Shown here: positions 13,601 through 22,566 of the stretch, piece after piece
Position numbering within the stretch: the stretch's first letter is position 1
How the letters are laid out: each line of letters begins with the position of its first letter
Source of the DNA: Trissonchulus latispiculum
Taxonomy: Eukaryota > Nematoda > Enoplea > Enoplida > Ironidae
Length of the DNA stretch: 64,000 nucleotides
Direction of reading: 5' to 3'
NCBI GenBank assembly: GCA_030248195.1
Contig: JASAND010022912.1
Coordinates: 105,690-169,689 of the forward strand
Notes under the pieces: generated by a model
What the model was told of the DNA's origin: nothing
Databases searched by the model: none
What the model saw: the letters and a program-made list of their open reading frames with translations, nothing else
Translations under genes and position numbers: made by a program

Positions 13601-14380
13601 AATTCACTCAAGTCCTACCATCACTCAACGGACTCACGACAATGCCCCCAACCCAGGGTGGCTACAGCAACCCTCAAATTTGGACAAATCACCTTTTGGA
13701 AGTCCTGTGTCCTATAAATTTACTGATCTTGGTAAACGCGCTGACCATCCGTGTAATCGAAGAAGTAGTTTCCTTAGATTAACCTAGTCAGGTTAAAACA
13801 ACACGTTTTATTATAGATCGAATCATATCAATCACATACGAAAGAAACGAGCGAGGAAATTTAGCTTTAGCAGCCAAATCCAATTCACTTCATTGCACAT
13901 GGTCCAGTTCGTAAGCATGAACATCATTCAAAACACAACGCATAACAAAACATTTATATCAGCATCCTATTCAACCCAAAAAACCATTACTATCCACAGC
14001 AGTCGCTAAACAACCAATTAAATTACTCGAGAAACCTAACTCTTCAGCCATGTTGATACGGTATAGAGCATGTATCTGCTGTATTACTGTTAAATTTTGA
14101 ACTGAATCTTTTCCATTGTTTTGTAGCCATTGAAGTTTGGTAGAAGTTGAACTACTTTTAAAATAATATTTTGCAACATATTTTTGGTCAGTTTAAAGGA
14201 GCGTATTTAAATGGTTTTCATGGTCACAAGGTTGTTGGTTTAAGCCTTTCCCAAATTTATCAGCAGATCTCTTAAACACAAAAACATTTGTTCTAAGCTG
14301 TTCATTGTCTTGATAAAGTTAGCGAATCGTGATTCACATCAATTGAAAATATGTTAAGGCAATCTTGCAACGACTAGCAG

Positions 14381-15277
14381 TCAGTCATGGGCATTTCCCT
14401 GATGGGCACCCACTTTGCTCTGACGTCGTGCCATCCGCTTCACCATTGCCATTGCTGCTCTGCGATAGGATGGATTACACGTTATGTAGATAGGAAAGTT
14501 AATGCCTGAGTTTATTATAGTGAATGTATCAGCTGCAGAACAGCACATCGGATTCCATCGCGAATGCTCAACGCTTAAGTGCAGCAAACGATTAACCCAG
14601 TTACAGCACAACATGGTACAGGTTGATACAGCAAAACTTAGTGCAGTAATCATGAGCATCAGTGTTATATCTTTGGCAACGTCAGTCTGTTTATTGACTT
14701 GCTTTACCATTTTCCCTTTAACTCTAATGTAGGTAGTACTGATTGCGATGCAGAGAATAAAAATCGTGACGACATAACAGAGTCTTAGTCCCCAGTAGGT
14801 GACAAGAAAATAAGTTTGCCAAAGTTTATGCTCTGTGATCTCCAAGTTGACTTCTGCTTTGTACAGTTGCTTATGAGTTTTTACGACTCTCCGCTCAAGA
14901 CCTGCCGGTAACGAAAGCAAAACATTTCCCAACGTTAAGCCAGAAACGACAGACTTTGGATTAGTCGACATTGGTAGGTCATTAAATTTGTGTGGTATAA
15001 CCAAGGCCAGAAGCCGTTCAGCTGTTATCAAACACAGTGTGGAGCCAGCAAACATTTGTGACCAACGTTCAACAACCGGCCTAATGTAAGCTGCATAGAA
15101 TCGGTATGCAAACGTTTTCTCCAAGTTGGCAACGTGACCGACATAGACGGAGAAAAATACACTGATAAGCAGCAGATCGCTGATCGTAATCATACGCAGA
15201 TAAATCCATACGGGTTGTTTCCGTAAAACTGGAGATGCCAGGACAAAGAGATTGATAATGCCTACAATAAATAGCTT
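14381..15277 (-). CDS. Rhodopsin-like 7TM receptor, last exon (copy 1)
   Basis: This exon encodes most of a rhodopsin-family GPCR in the plasma membrane. It runs from the end of TM1 (GIINLFVLASPVL, with the TM1 Asn), through TM2 (ISDLLLISV, with the TM2 Asp) and the TM3 end (LITAERLLALVIP, where ERL replaces DRY). TM5 and TM6 follow, and then TM7 with NSGINFPIYITCNPSYR, a variant of NPxxY, and a basic C-tail. No Met starts the frame before TM1. The only early ATG (15193) falls after TM1, so an upstream exon with the N-terminus and the rest of TM1 must exist and was not identified. About 25 of 270 residues differ from the copy 2 receptor and both frames are open, so both may be functional. The ligand is unknown. 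Confidence 0.75.
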   Translation of the reverse strand, partial: KLFIVGIINLFVLASPVLRKQPVWIYLRMITISDLLLISVFFSVYVGHVANLEKTFAYRFYAAYIRPVVERWSQMFAGSTLCLITAERLLALVIPHKFNDLPMSTNPKSVVSGLTLGNVLLSLPAGLERRVVKTHKQLYKAEVNLEITEHKLWQTYFLVTYWGLRLCYVVTIFILCIAISTTYIRVKGKMVKQVNKQTDVAKDITLMLMITALSFAVSTCTMLCCNWVNRLLHLSVEHSRWNPMCCSAADTFTIINSGINFPIYITCNPSYRRAAMAMVKRMARRQSKVGAHQGNAHD

Positions 15278-17196
15278 GGAATATAGAAGATTGAATTTGA
15301 ATTAGTTTCTCAAGGAAAGAATAATTTTAGTTAAACCAGGCCAAATTTAATTTTAGCGGAGGAAATAAACATTAATTTGGCAAAATGCATCGAAATCACA
15401 AGCTACGAACAATCCAACATGATGCTTATACTCTCATTTTGCTCCAATCTCTGAAAATAAGGTGCCAAAGATATATTCTTCGGACAGAAAAATCGACGTT
15501 TTTTCTTTCATTATATACCATGAATTTGACTATGCAAATTAAAACTTATCTAAGTAATGAAACGCTCAACGTAGTGTCCGTTAACTTGCGAACTGCAAAC
15601 AAAAGCCAAAACCTAAAGTTTCCATCTGAACTGACACTGGTGATTTCTTTTGGAGGTACCTATCTTGGATACTTATTGAAGATTAAATACTTGGTATAAA
15701 ATGCCAATGATATGCCATAATGTAGCTTAAGATTTTCTCTTTTCAGAAGATACAATGAAACGTATTTATTGGCTTCTGGAGTTTTCTTAATTAAAATCAT
15801 AGAAAGAACGCAATATTTCATGTTTTTGCCGACTAAATTAAAGTTTCCGGTTATATCACTCGATATACCACTAATTACTGAAGGAAAATTTCCAGTTTTC
15901 AGACAATCTCTCGTCGCTTTGAAGGAATTAGCTTATTAGGTTGTGCAACTGCACCTTATCCACTTTTCTCAAGTTTGTCAAGCTACTACTTTGGCTAGAG
16001 AACAGTCATCAGAACAAAAAGAGGTCCTGAGGTAAACAGCGTTTTCTAGGTTTCATTGGTCAAATATGAGTTCGATACGTTTCTGTTTCGATAAGCTTAT
16101 CTAGTCAGAAAACAGAGAGATAAGCATTTTGCGATGTAGGCGTGTAATCCGACAAAACGAACAAACTACCACTAATCGTATAAACACATATTAAAGAGTG
16201 TGTCGATAAAGCAACACACGAAGGTACTTGCTTGACGCAAACGCAAAAGTACAGCAAATAGGATATCCGATTAAAAGGCGGTAACGCCAAGCGGCACCGG
16301 CAAATTCGATGTTATAGTAAATTTCTTTCGATTCTTCATCTAGAGCTGCTGTACAGTTGACATCACTTCGTTGATCTGTCCGGCTGCAATGAAAATCCAA
16401 AGACATTTACCTGTAATAATTGTTATGTATCCGTTATATTATCATCTTTGATAAGTGGTGATTTTCGTAACTGTATAAATTGCTTATAAAAGTTAAGTAG
16501 AAAGAAGCATGGCTACCAAAACTGAGTACTCAGAGTAATAATATTAAATGTTTTCGGTTTGCTCTTAGTTAGTTTACAGTTGCTTTGTGTTTGTTGCTTT
16601 GTTGTTTGTGTTCAGTATGAAGTCATGTTCAACTATTCTTTAAGGCATAACCGTAACAAATTATGATTCGTGAAAAATTACCACGTATCTTGTAGTCCAC
16701 GTCACAAGAAGTATTCAAGTTGCTCATCTGAAATCTTTTGAATATCTGGCCAAATTTTTCCAACAACGTTGGCGAGGATTAAAGCACAAATTCTAATTCA
16801 AATGCTAGAATCCTAGCACACCTTATCAAATATGTGTGTCATGGCCTTCCCATTTGCTTGACATCGTTAAACGAACTGCCGCAGAAACTTTGATTTCTGG
16901 AACTCTACGTATCAGAAGAAAGTTGAGAGTTCCAGAAATCATTTACATGAACTGGTTCACTAGACACATATGGTTGCACCTTTCACTAAATGTTTACAGC
17001 AGACTCAAAGTAAAGTACTTGACAACTGCGACAGCTCAGCTATTAGCAACATTGACATATTTGCATGCTCCCATAAAAGTGTTTCTGAATGTTGTGCAAG
17101 ATTTTGCACGGAACTATTTTTATAAAACTTGTCATTGGGGTTTCATTTATTTATTGACATTTATTGACTAAATTCTATTATCAAGTAATGATTAGC
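15278..17196. other. Intergenic DNA between receptor and lectin
   Basis: The duplicated block ends at 15698. Frames at 15385-15699 (plus), 16191-16406 (minus) and 16836-17171 (plus) show no recognisable domain. The first is not kept open in copy 2. A small inverted repeat built on TTTCTGGAACTCT lies near 16885-16945. Confidence 0.4.
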
Positions 17197-18229
17197 TCAC
17201 TTCGAAGAATTATCGCAAGCAAAAGTTTCTAAGTGCGGAATTTCACAGGCAAAGGGCAGTTTCTTATCGCAAGGTAAATCTTTCAAGATGTACTGGTTTT
17301 CTTGTTCCTTCATAGCAAAGCAGTCTGAACCGCAGAGTCCTATTTCCCTATTTCTGGGATGGTTCCAGCCCCTTTCGGAAAGTTTGTCGTAGAAATTGTC
17401 TGGTGCAGAGCAACCACTATCCAACTGCAGATGTCCTTCATTATTTCTGTCGTGCACTCCAATCCAAAAGTAGTTTTGGCAATAACCCAACGGTGGCCAA
17501 CAATCAGACGATAAATCATTTCTAAAATTACAATAATTACTACAACTAGTAAAAGCAATCAAAAGCAGTAAATTTAAAGCATTCAACATTCTAATAGCGA
17601 TAATAATGATAGTAAAATTCTTTTGAGATTTGGCACCAGGGCAAATCCAGCATCAGACAAATCTAACTACATTTGCATTTGCAACAAAAGTATATTAATA
17701 ACATTAACAAACATGTCAACGTTTTGTGTACGGTGTTCAAATAATCAAAATCAGCCGATATTACGTGATATGCCAAGAAGCAAAACCAACATAAATGTCA
17801 GTAGACGTCGACTAGAAAGTGAATGTTTTGGATTAGAGTTACCGGTAGTACAGCCCCAAGGCCGGAACTAAAAACAAATGGGTGAGCAGAAGCAAAAACC
17901 CTGACAGAGGCACACACAACACAACACGAGCACACACATTTGTGTGTATATGTATAAGAATCCTATGGTATCGACTCGTACAAAGAATATTGCAACCCAG
18001 CTTACGTAATATTCAGCAAAGCATTTTCAATTGCCGCCGTTGAAGGTGTTGCTAAATAGCCGCCATATTTTCGACACTGTTGACCAGCTTCGAGCCAGGT
18101 TAAGCCTTGGACAAAAATATTTAAACAAGCATGACTGACTTCCGTCCAATCTTTTCTGCAAGTTGATGTTTCATAAGTTTCAAGAAACAAAAGTAACCAA
18201 GTTATTGCTGTAATGTGTTTTCTGGGCAT
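17197..18229 (-). CDS. Secreted C-type lectin-domain protein, two exons
   Basis: Exon 1 is 18229-18006 and exon 2 is 17521-17197, giving 182 residues. The exon 1 donor GTAAGC follows ...ATT AC and the acceptor TTTTAG precedes A AAT GAT, so the phase joins exactly and gives a Thr codon. The start at 18229 yields a signal peptide (ITAITWLLLFLE). The single C-type lectin domain shows the N-terminal Cys and W-T-E-V, then a WLEAGQQCRKYGGYLA helix, the YFWIGVHD core strand, and the final C...LPFACE. In the Ca2+/sugar site the usual EPN or QPD is replaced by HPR (GWNHPRN) and no WND is seen, so Ca-dependent sugar binding is doubtful. Lectins of this size are usually extracellular recognition proteins. 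The gene lies in a stretch present only in duplication copy 1. Confidence 0.85.
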
Positions 18230-18469
18230 GGCATTGCTACTGCTGCAATAGAAAGACAAAATATTGCGTTGATGATTGACCAAACATCAATTAGAAATTA
18301 TTCTGATGGCCTGACCTCGCTGTGAGTCGTGTAAATTTGAAGCAAATTGTCAATTTTCCTATGATGCGACGGATTTCTCAACGTTAACATCGAAAGAAAA
18401 ATAAAACATGATAATAAACGAAAGAAAGAAGGATGTCACTACAGCACCTTTGATCCGAAAAATTCAGGC

Positions 18470-18545
18470 TTGAGGTGGGGATCGAACCCACAACCTTTGG
18501 CTATATCAACAAATGAAATAAGGGAAGTTTGTCTCAACTATCCTG
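18470..18545 (-). repeat. tRNA-like sequence (SINE head?)
   Basis: On the minus strand the B-box GGTTCGATCCC sits in a T-arm-like stem (GTGGG/CCCAC), with a weak A-box-like GATAGTTGAGAC upstream. No full cloverleaf with a paired acceptor stem is apparent, so a tRNA-derived SINE remnant is likelier than a functional tRNA. Confidence 0.4.
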
Positions 18546-18750
18546 CGTAGTGCGGCGATTTTCCGCTATATATAGTATATTTGAATAATCTAAGGAAAGT
18601 TCTGAATATTGTCGGTGGGTCATGCTGAATTTATATAAACATTTCTAATGGGTTTGAGTAGTGTCTAAGTTTGAATAGACAACAAACGCTTAATAGTCCA
18701 CGAATAGTGTTTGTGAATTTTTGCTCGTCTGGGGGGGGGGCGGCCTGCCT

Positions 18751-18839
18751 AGCACATCTCAATCGGTAGGTCGGGTGGCCTCACCGGTTCGGCCGGTCAG
18801 GAGGCGGCCTTATGACCCGGGTTATCTACCCGACGTGCT
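18751..18839. repeat. GC-rich nested hairpin
   Basis: Outer arms AGCAC/GTGCT enclose GTCGGGT/ACCCGAC, which enclose ACCGG-TTCGG-CCGGT. A run of ten G lies just upstream (18731-18740). It stands out from the AT-rich surroundings. Confidence 0.7.
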
Positions 18840-19286
18840 CAGCTGATGAAAGACTTCTTATACACTAAGATTTTTAAAATTTAGAGATTCAAGAAAGCTG
18901 CAAACTGCCAGGATTGCTATTTCTTGTTTTGTTTTGTGTTATGCGCCTAGCGATAGCGAAGTTTTCACAATAAGCTTTCTGTTTTGTAAATTGTGCGCCT
19001 ATCGGAGTATTGAGGGTTTCACAGCTATGTAGTATTCGGACCTCTCATAATTTTTGGAACCAATTTTGGTTCCGGTTCTACCTGTTCTAGAGGAGTCGTT
19101 CCCTTCTAAAACGCCATTTTACACTATAATGAATACACCTTAAGTCCTGCATTATGTTCACCTTCCAGAGACAGAGGATTTTTACCATCACAAAAATGAA
19201 TGGTGTGCACCTGCTGGATGCATCAGCAATAATTGCATCAGCTTATGTAGCATCGCAATTATTTTAGGGAACTGGAAATGAACGTG

Positions 19287-21024
19287 TATCCTACTTACAC
19301 CTATCCTACTTACGCCTAACGTTTGATGTTTCCGCCTAGAGATAACAAAACTCAAAATCCTACTTACGCCTAAAGCTCAAAACTGATATTCCTACTTACG
19401 CCTAAAATATTTTCTTGCAAAACTCACATTCCTACTTACACCTAAAACGAAAGTACTACCGTAATCTACTTGTATGTCTTTGTCGTATATAGACTTTATA
19501 CAATGTTACAATGTAAGTAATGCATGGAATTAACAATCTACTTAAAAATGCTCATTTAAAAATCAATGTAACGTTTCGACAAATAATCTTTCGTCAGCTG
19601 TGTAGTTATTTAACTTTCAACTAATTCCAAGGGGGAACCAAAAACTCGACCTTGCTGAACAGTTGTAGATAGGGGTTTTCTGTGCCGTCTAACTAATTTG
19701 AAGTTAGTTGTGCGATTCAGCGTTTATTTAGTTCAGTATAAGCTAAAGTTGTAAGCTTAAGATGTATATAAATTGATACTGAACTAAAAGCTAAATTGAA
19801 AGACTGTTTTAAAATTCGTGTTCTATGATCAAGACAACCCCTGGGTACAACCTCTGAAGAAAGATCAATAGCAAAAAATTTTCGGTTCCCCTTGGAAAGC
19901 TTAAGTATTTAAAAATTGAAAAATTTATTAGCAGTTAATCAGATAAAAGTTGAAAAGCATCCATACAAAATTTTAGTTAAATTGGTTAAGTTTTGCTGAA
20001 GTCAGCTTTTGGGGGGATAAAGTTCAATTGGGGACACTTTATATTAATAACATTCGTGTTTCCGCGTTTGAAATTAAGTTTATATTGTCGTTCGTTGCTG
20101 GTTTAAAGAAAGTTTCATGATAAATGGGCATAACTTAATTTTTTTAAATTTTTAGAAACTTAAACTGGAAGCGCAACGTCAACAAAAATTGTTTTTGCTC
20201 ATCGATTTTTGTTAGAAGAATTGATTCACGGTGCTTTCAAAGATTCTGAGCACGCATTTGAGGTTCGTTTTACAATCCAGCTTTTCATTAGCTTTGTGTA
20301 AGCTAAAGCTGTAAGCTTAGCATGAAAGCTTGTATATACTGAGCTAACGAAAAGCTGTATGCAAAAATGAATTTAAGATTTGATTAACTATTTTAACGAA
20401 ATATTTAAGATAGTAAATATCTGCTTAAGATTCGGAACAGCTAAAAATGCATACATAAATTAAAACCTGAAAAATTTTATAAATACTAAGTTTTTTAAGT
20501 TTTTGGATTTTCAATTTTTTAAAGCCATGACGTAGTGTAGCATATTCCCGCGGAAGTTGTAATGCCAGTATAGCATGCAGAAACCTTTAACTTAAATTTC
20601 TAGACACCTTCCAATTTGGGGGGGGGGATAAAGTTTAATTGGGTCTTTGGGGGGAATAAAGGTCAATTGATCCCAAGACAACAAACTCCACCCCTTCCAA
20701 ATTGCTTGTTTGATCCTGAAAAAATATAGATTTAACATTTAAAAAATTCAGGTGTGCTTTATTATTTCAATTTAGTTTGTTAATTTTTCAGAAAAAAGTG
20801 GAATTTTATTCCAATAAATAAACTTGAGTCGCAAATCTGCTATTTAAATCATATACGTAAGATAAATCCATCCTAACAAAAATTGAAACAACTTCAGAAA
20901 CAGATTCAGAAGGTGGTTTACTGTAATTTTAGGCTTAAATAGGAATCCGAGTTTTGCGTAAACATTCTTTAGGCGTAAGTAGGAATGTGAGTTTTGACAG
21001 AAAGAACTAGGCGTAAGTAGGAAT
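19287..21024. mobile_element. Foldback-type element with subterminal 15-mer arrays
   Basis: The left end carries five copies of TCCTACTTACRCCTA (about 19288, 19303, 19357, 19391, 19432). The right end carries three in inverse orientation (about 20930, 20970, 21008). The best pair is 19425-19452 with 20969-20996. The interior is AT-rich and has no coding sequence. The left boundary coincides with the point where homology to copy 2 stops (GGAAATGAAC, near 19283 and 45700), which supports insertion. Clustered inverted subterminal motifs resemble transposase-binding arrays of non-autonomous DNA transposons. Confidence 0.65.
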
Positions 21025-21237
21025 TGGGTTTTAACCCATTTGATTCAGTTCTAGGAAATTCGATTACGTGCGTGTGCTTTTATGTTGGACCTGGACATTT
21101 TTGATTTCTGACTGCTGGACTTGGAGAGCTACCATCGCAACCGGATTTCTGTATAACTCCAGAGTGAGGATTGCCATCGATCCCCCTGGACCCTGGTTTA
21201 TCTATTAATTAATTCTTGGTTTCGAAGTTCTCCCTAG

Positions 21238-22548
21238 ATGCCTGCTGATCATAACCCCCGACCTTGCCATAGTGACTGCGGTATGCCTATTGGAAAGATG
21301 GACCAGCAGGTCGTCTGCCACCAGTGCTGTCGCGCCCACCATGCGCGCTGCATTGGGCTTATCTCCCAACTCTTCATGAACTACGAAAAAATGCTTAAGT
21401 TGAATTTGAATGTTGTCTGGCTGTGCGACTCGTGCCTGAGATCCTGCTCACGACCGAGTCAACCCACAGGCCATTCTGACGTCGCAACCCAGGCGGATGT
21501 GGCTCCCCAGCTAAAGGATGCAATGACCCAGTCTATTCCTAAGCCCACATCTAGTTCCGGCAATATGTATTCCCTCCACCCTAACTCTCAAGATGCCTCT
21601 TTCCCCGGTGTAACTATTTTCTCTGGCGCCTCTGATCCTCTCTCCTGCTTTTACCTGTTTGATTTTGAATTTGATGGAAAAAAATTCTTGTCTGCTGAAC
21701 ACGCTTTCCAATATTACAGAGCTCTCTTTTATGGCTTGGATGAAGTTGCCGAAAGGATCCTTCAGGCTCCCACTGCGGCCAAAGCGAAGAAAATTGGTAC
21801 GCTTGCCAACATTGATTGCAGTCGTGATATGTCCTACGAATTCCTTCTCATGGTGGACATTCAGAAAGCCAAGTTAGAACAGTGTTGTTCATTTAGGGAT
21901 GCTTTGAGAAGCAGTGGTAATTCCCTCCTTGCTCATTCTACGTACCCCAGCAAAGACGCCTACTGGTCAACAGGCCTGCATAAATACGCCCCTGTACGAT
22001 CTGCTGTATTTCCTGGTCAAAACGTTCTAGGGGAAATCCTCATGGATCTACGTCGATTTATTGGCCCAGAGAAAGACTATACCTCTGCGTGTGATGTCCT
22101 GGACATGGGGGATTATGTTCAGATCCTGAAGGATGGCGAAGCTCCCATAAAGCCAGTGCCCAGAAAGTCAAAGCCTAACCGCCCAAGCCAAAGTCCGCGA
22201 TCAGCGGACCTGCCTGTATCCTCCAAGTCTGCTCCACTGTGTTTCCACTGTGGTGTAAGAGGCCATACCACCGGAACATGTCGTCTGCGGAAATTTGGCC
22301 CGATTCTGTGTTTCAGGTGTCAGACACCTGGCCACAAACACCGATATTGCCCATTTTCCGCCAACGAAGGGCCTGCTACCACCCAAATGGAGCAAGTGCT
22401 GCCAAGGAGATCTGCTATGGTTCCCCCATTCCTTGGCCCTGCAAAACCTCGCCGCCCTCTCCTACCTACCCCAAACTGCCAAGTACGGTCTTATTCAGAC
22501 GTGGTTTGTGCCCCAAACGACTATGCGAATTTCCCACCACTACGTTGA
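21238..22548 (+). CDS. Retrotransposon ORF1: PHD-like finger, NADAR domain, two CCHC knuckles
   Basis: 436 residues. Residues 9-66 hold a Cys/His cluster (CHSDCG, VCHQCCRAHHARC, WLCDSC) like a PHD finger. Residues about 124-275 match the NADAR/YbiA-like fold: a start with CFYLFDFEFDGK, then SAEHAFQYYRALF (the conserved Glu-His-Ala-Phe), ILQAPTAAKAKKIG, the YWSTGL motif, and NVLGEILMDLR at the end. Residues 334-347 and 358-371 are two C-x2-C-x4-H-x4-C zinc knuckles, typical of nucleic-acid-binding ORF1 or Gag proteins. ORF1 proteins package element RNA. NADAR proteins act on ADP-ribose-linked substrates, so the domain may process ADP-ribosylated nucleic acid or protein, but this is inference. 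The ATG at 21238 is the first in frame after the leader. ORF2 is in the same frame 18 nt downstream. Confidence 0.85.
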   Translation: MPADHNPRPCHSDCGMPIGKMDQQVVCHQCCRAHHARCIGLISQLFMNYEKMLKLNLNVVWLCDSCLRSCSRPSQPTGHSDVATQADVAPQLKDAMTQSIPKPTSSSGNMYSLHPNSQDASFPGVTIFSGASDPLSCFYLFDFEFDGKKFLSAEHAFQYYRALFYGLDEVAERILQAPTAAKAKKIGTLANIDCSRDMSYEFLLMVDIQKAKLEQCCSFRDALRSSGNSLLAHSTYPSKDAYWSTGLHKYAPVRSAVFPGQNVLGEILMDLRRFIGPEKDYTSACDVLDMGDYVQILKDGEAPIKPVPRKSKPNRPSQSPRSADLPVSSKSAPLCFHCGVRGHTTGTCRLRKFGPILCFRCQTPGHKHRYCPFSANEGPATTQMEQVLPRRSAMVPPFLGPAKPRRPLLPTPNCQVRSYSDVVCAPNDYANFPPLR

Positions 22549-22566
22549 GGATGTGGCCACGGTAGG

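Noticed and set aside
13581..13787. 68-codon plus-strand frame kept in both duplicates (also 42948-43151)
   Set aside because: It starts with GTG. Three of four substitutions are non-synonymous, and the surrounding non-coding DNA is equally conserved.
14381..15193. Taking the ATG at 15193 as the receptor start
   Set aside because: It falls after TM1. The frame continues upstream into TM1 sequence conserved in copy 2, where the same position is Val.
15385..15699. 104-codon plus-strand frame upstream of the receptor
   Set aside because: The corresponding sequence in copy 2 carries indels and does not keep the frame.
16191..16406. 71-codon minus-strand frame with Cys residues near the lectin
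   Set aside because: No recognisable motif and no phase-compatible junction to the lectin exons.
18470..18545. Functional tRNA gene
   Set aside because: A B-box is present but no matching acceptor stem or convincing D-arm and anticodon arm could be drawn.
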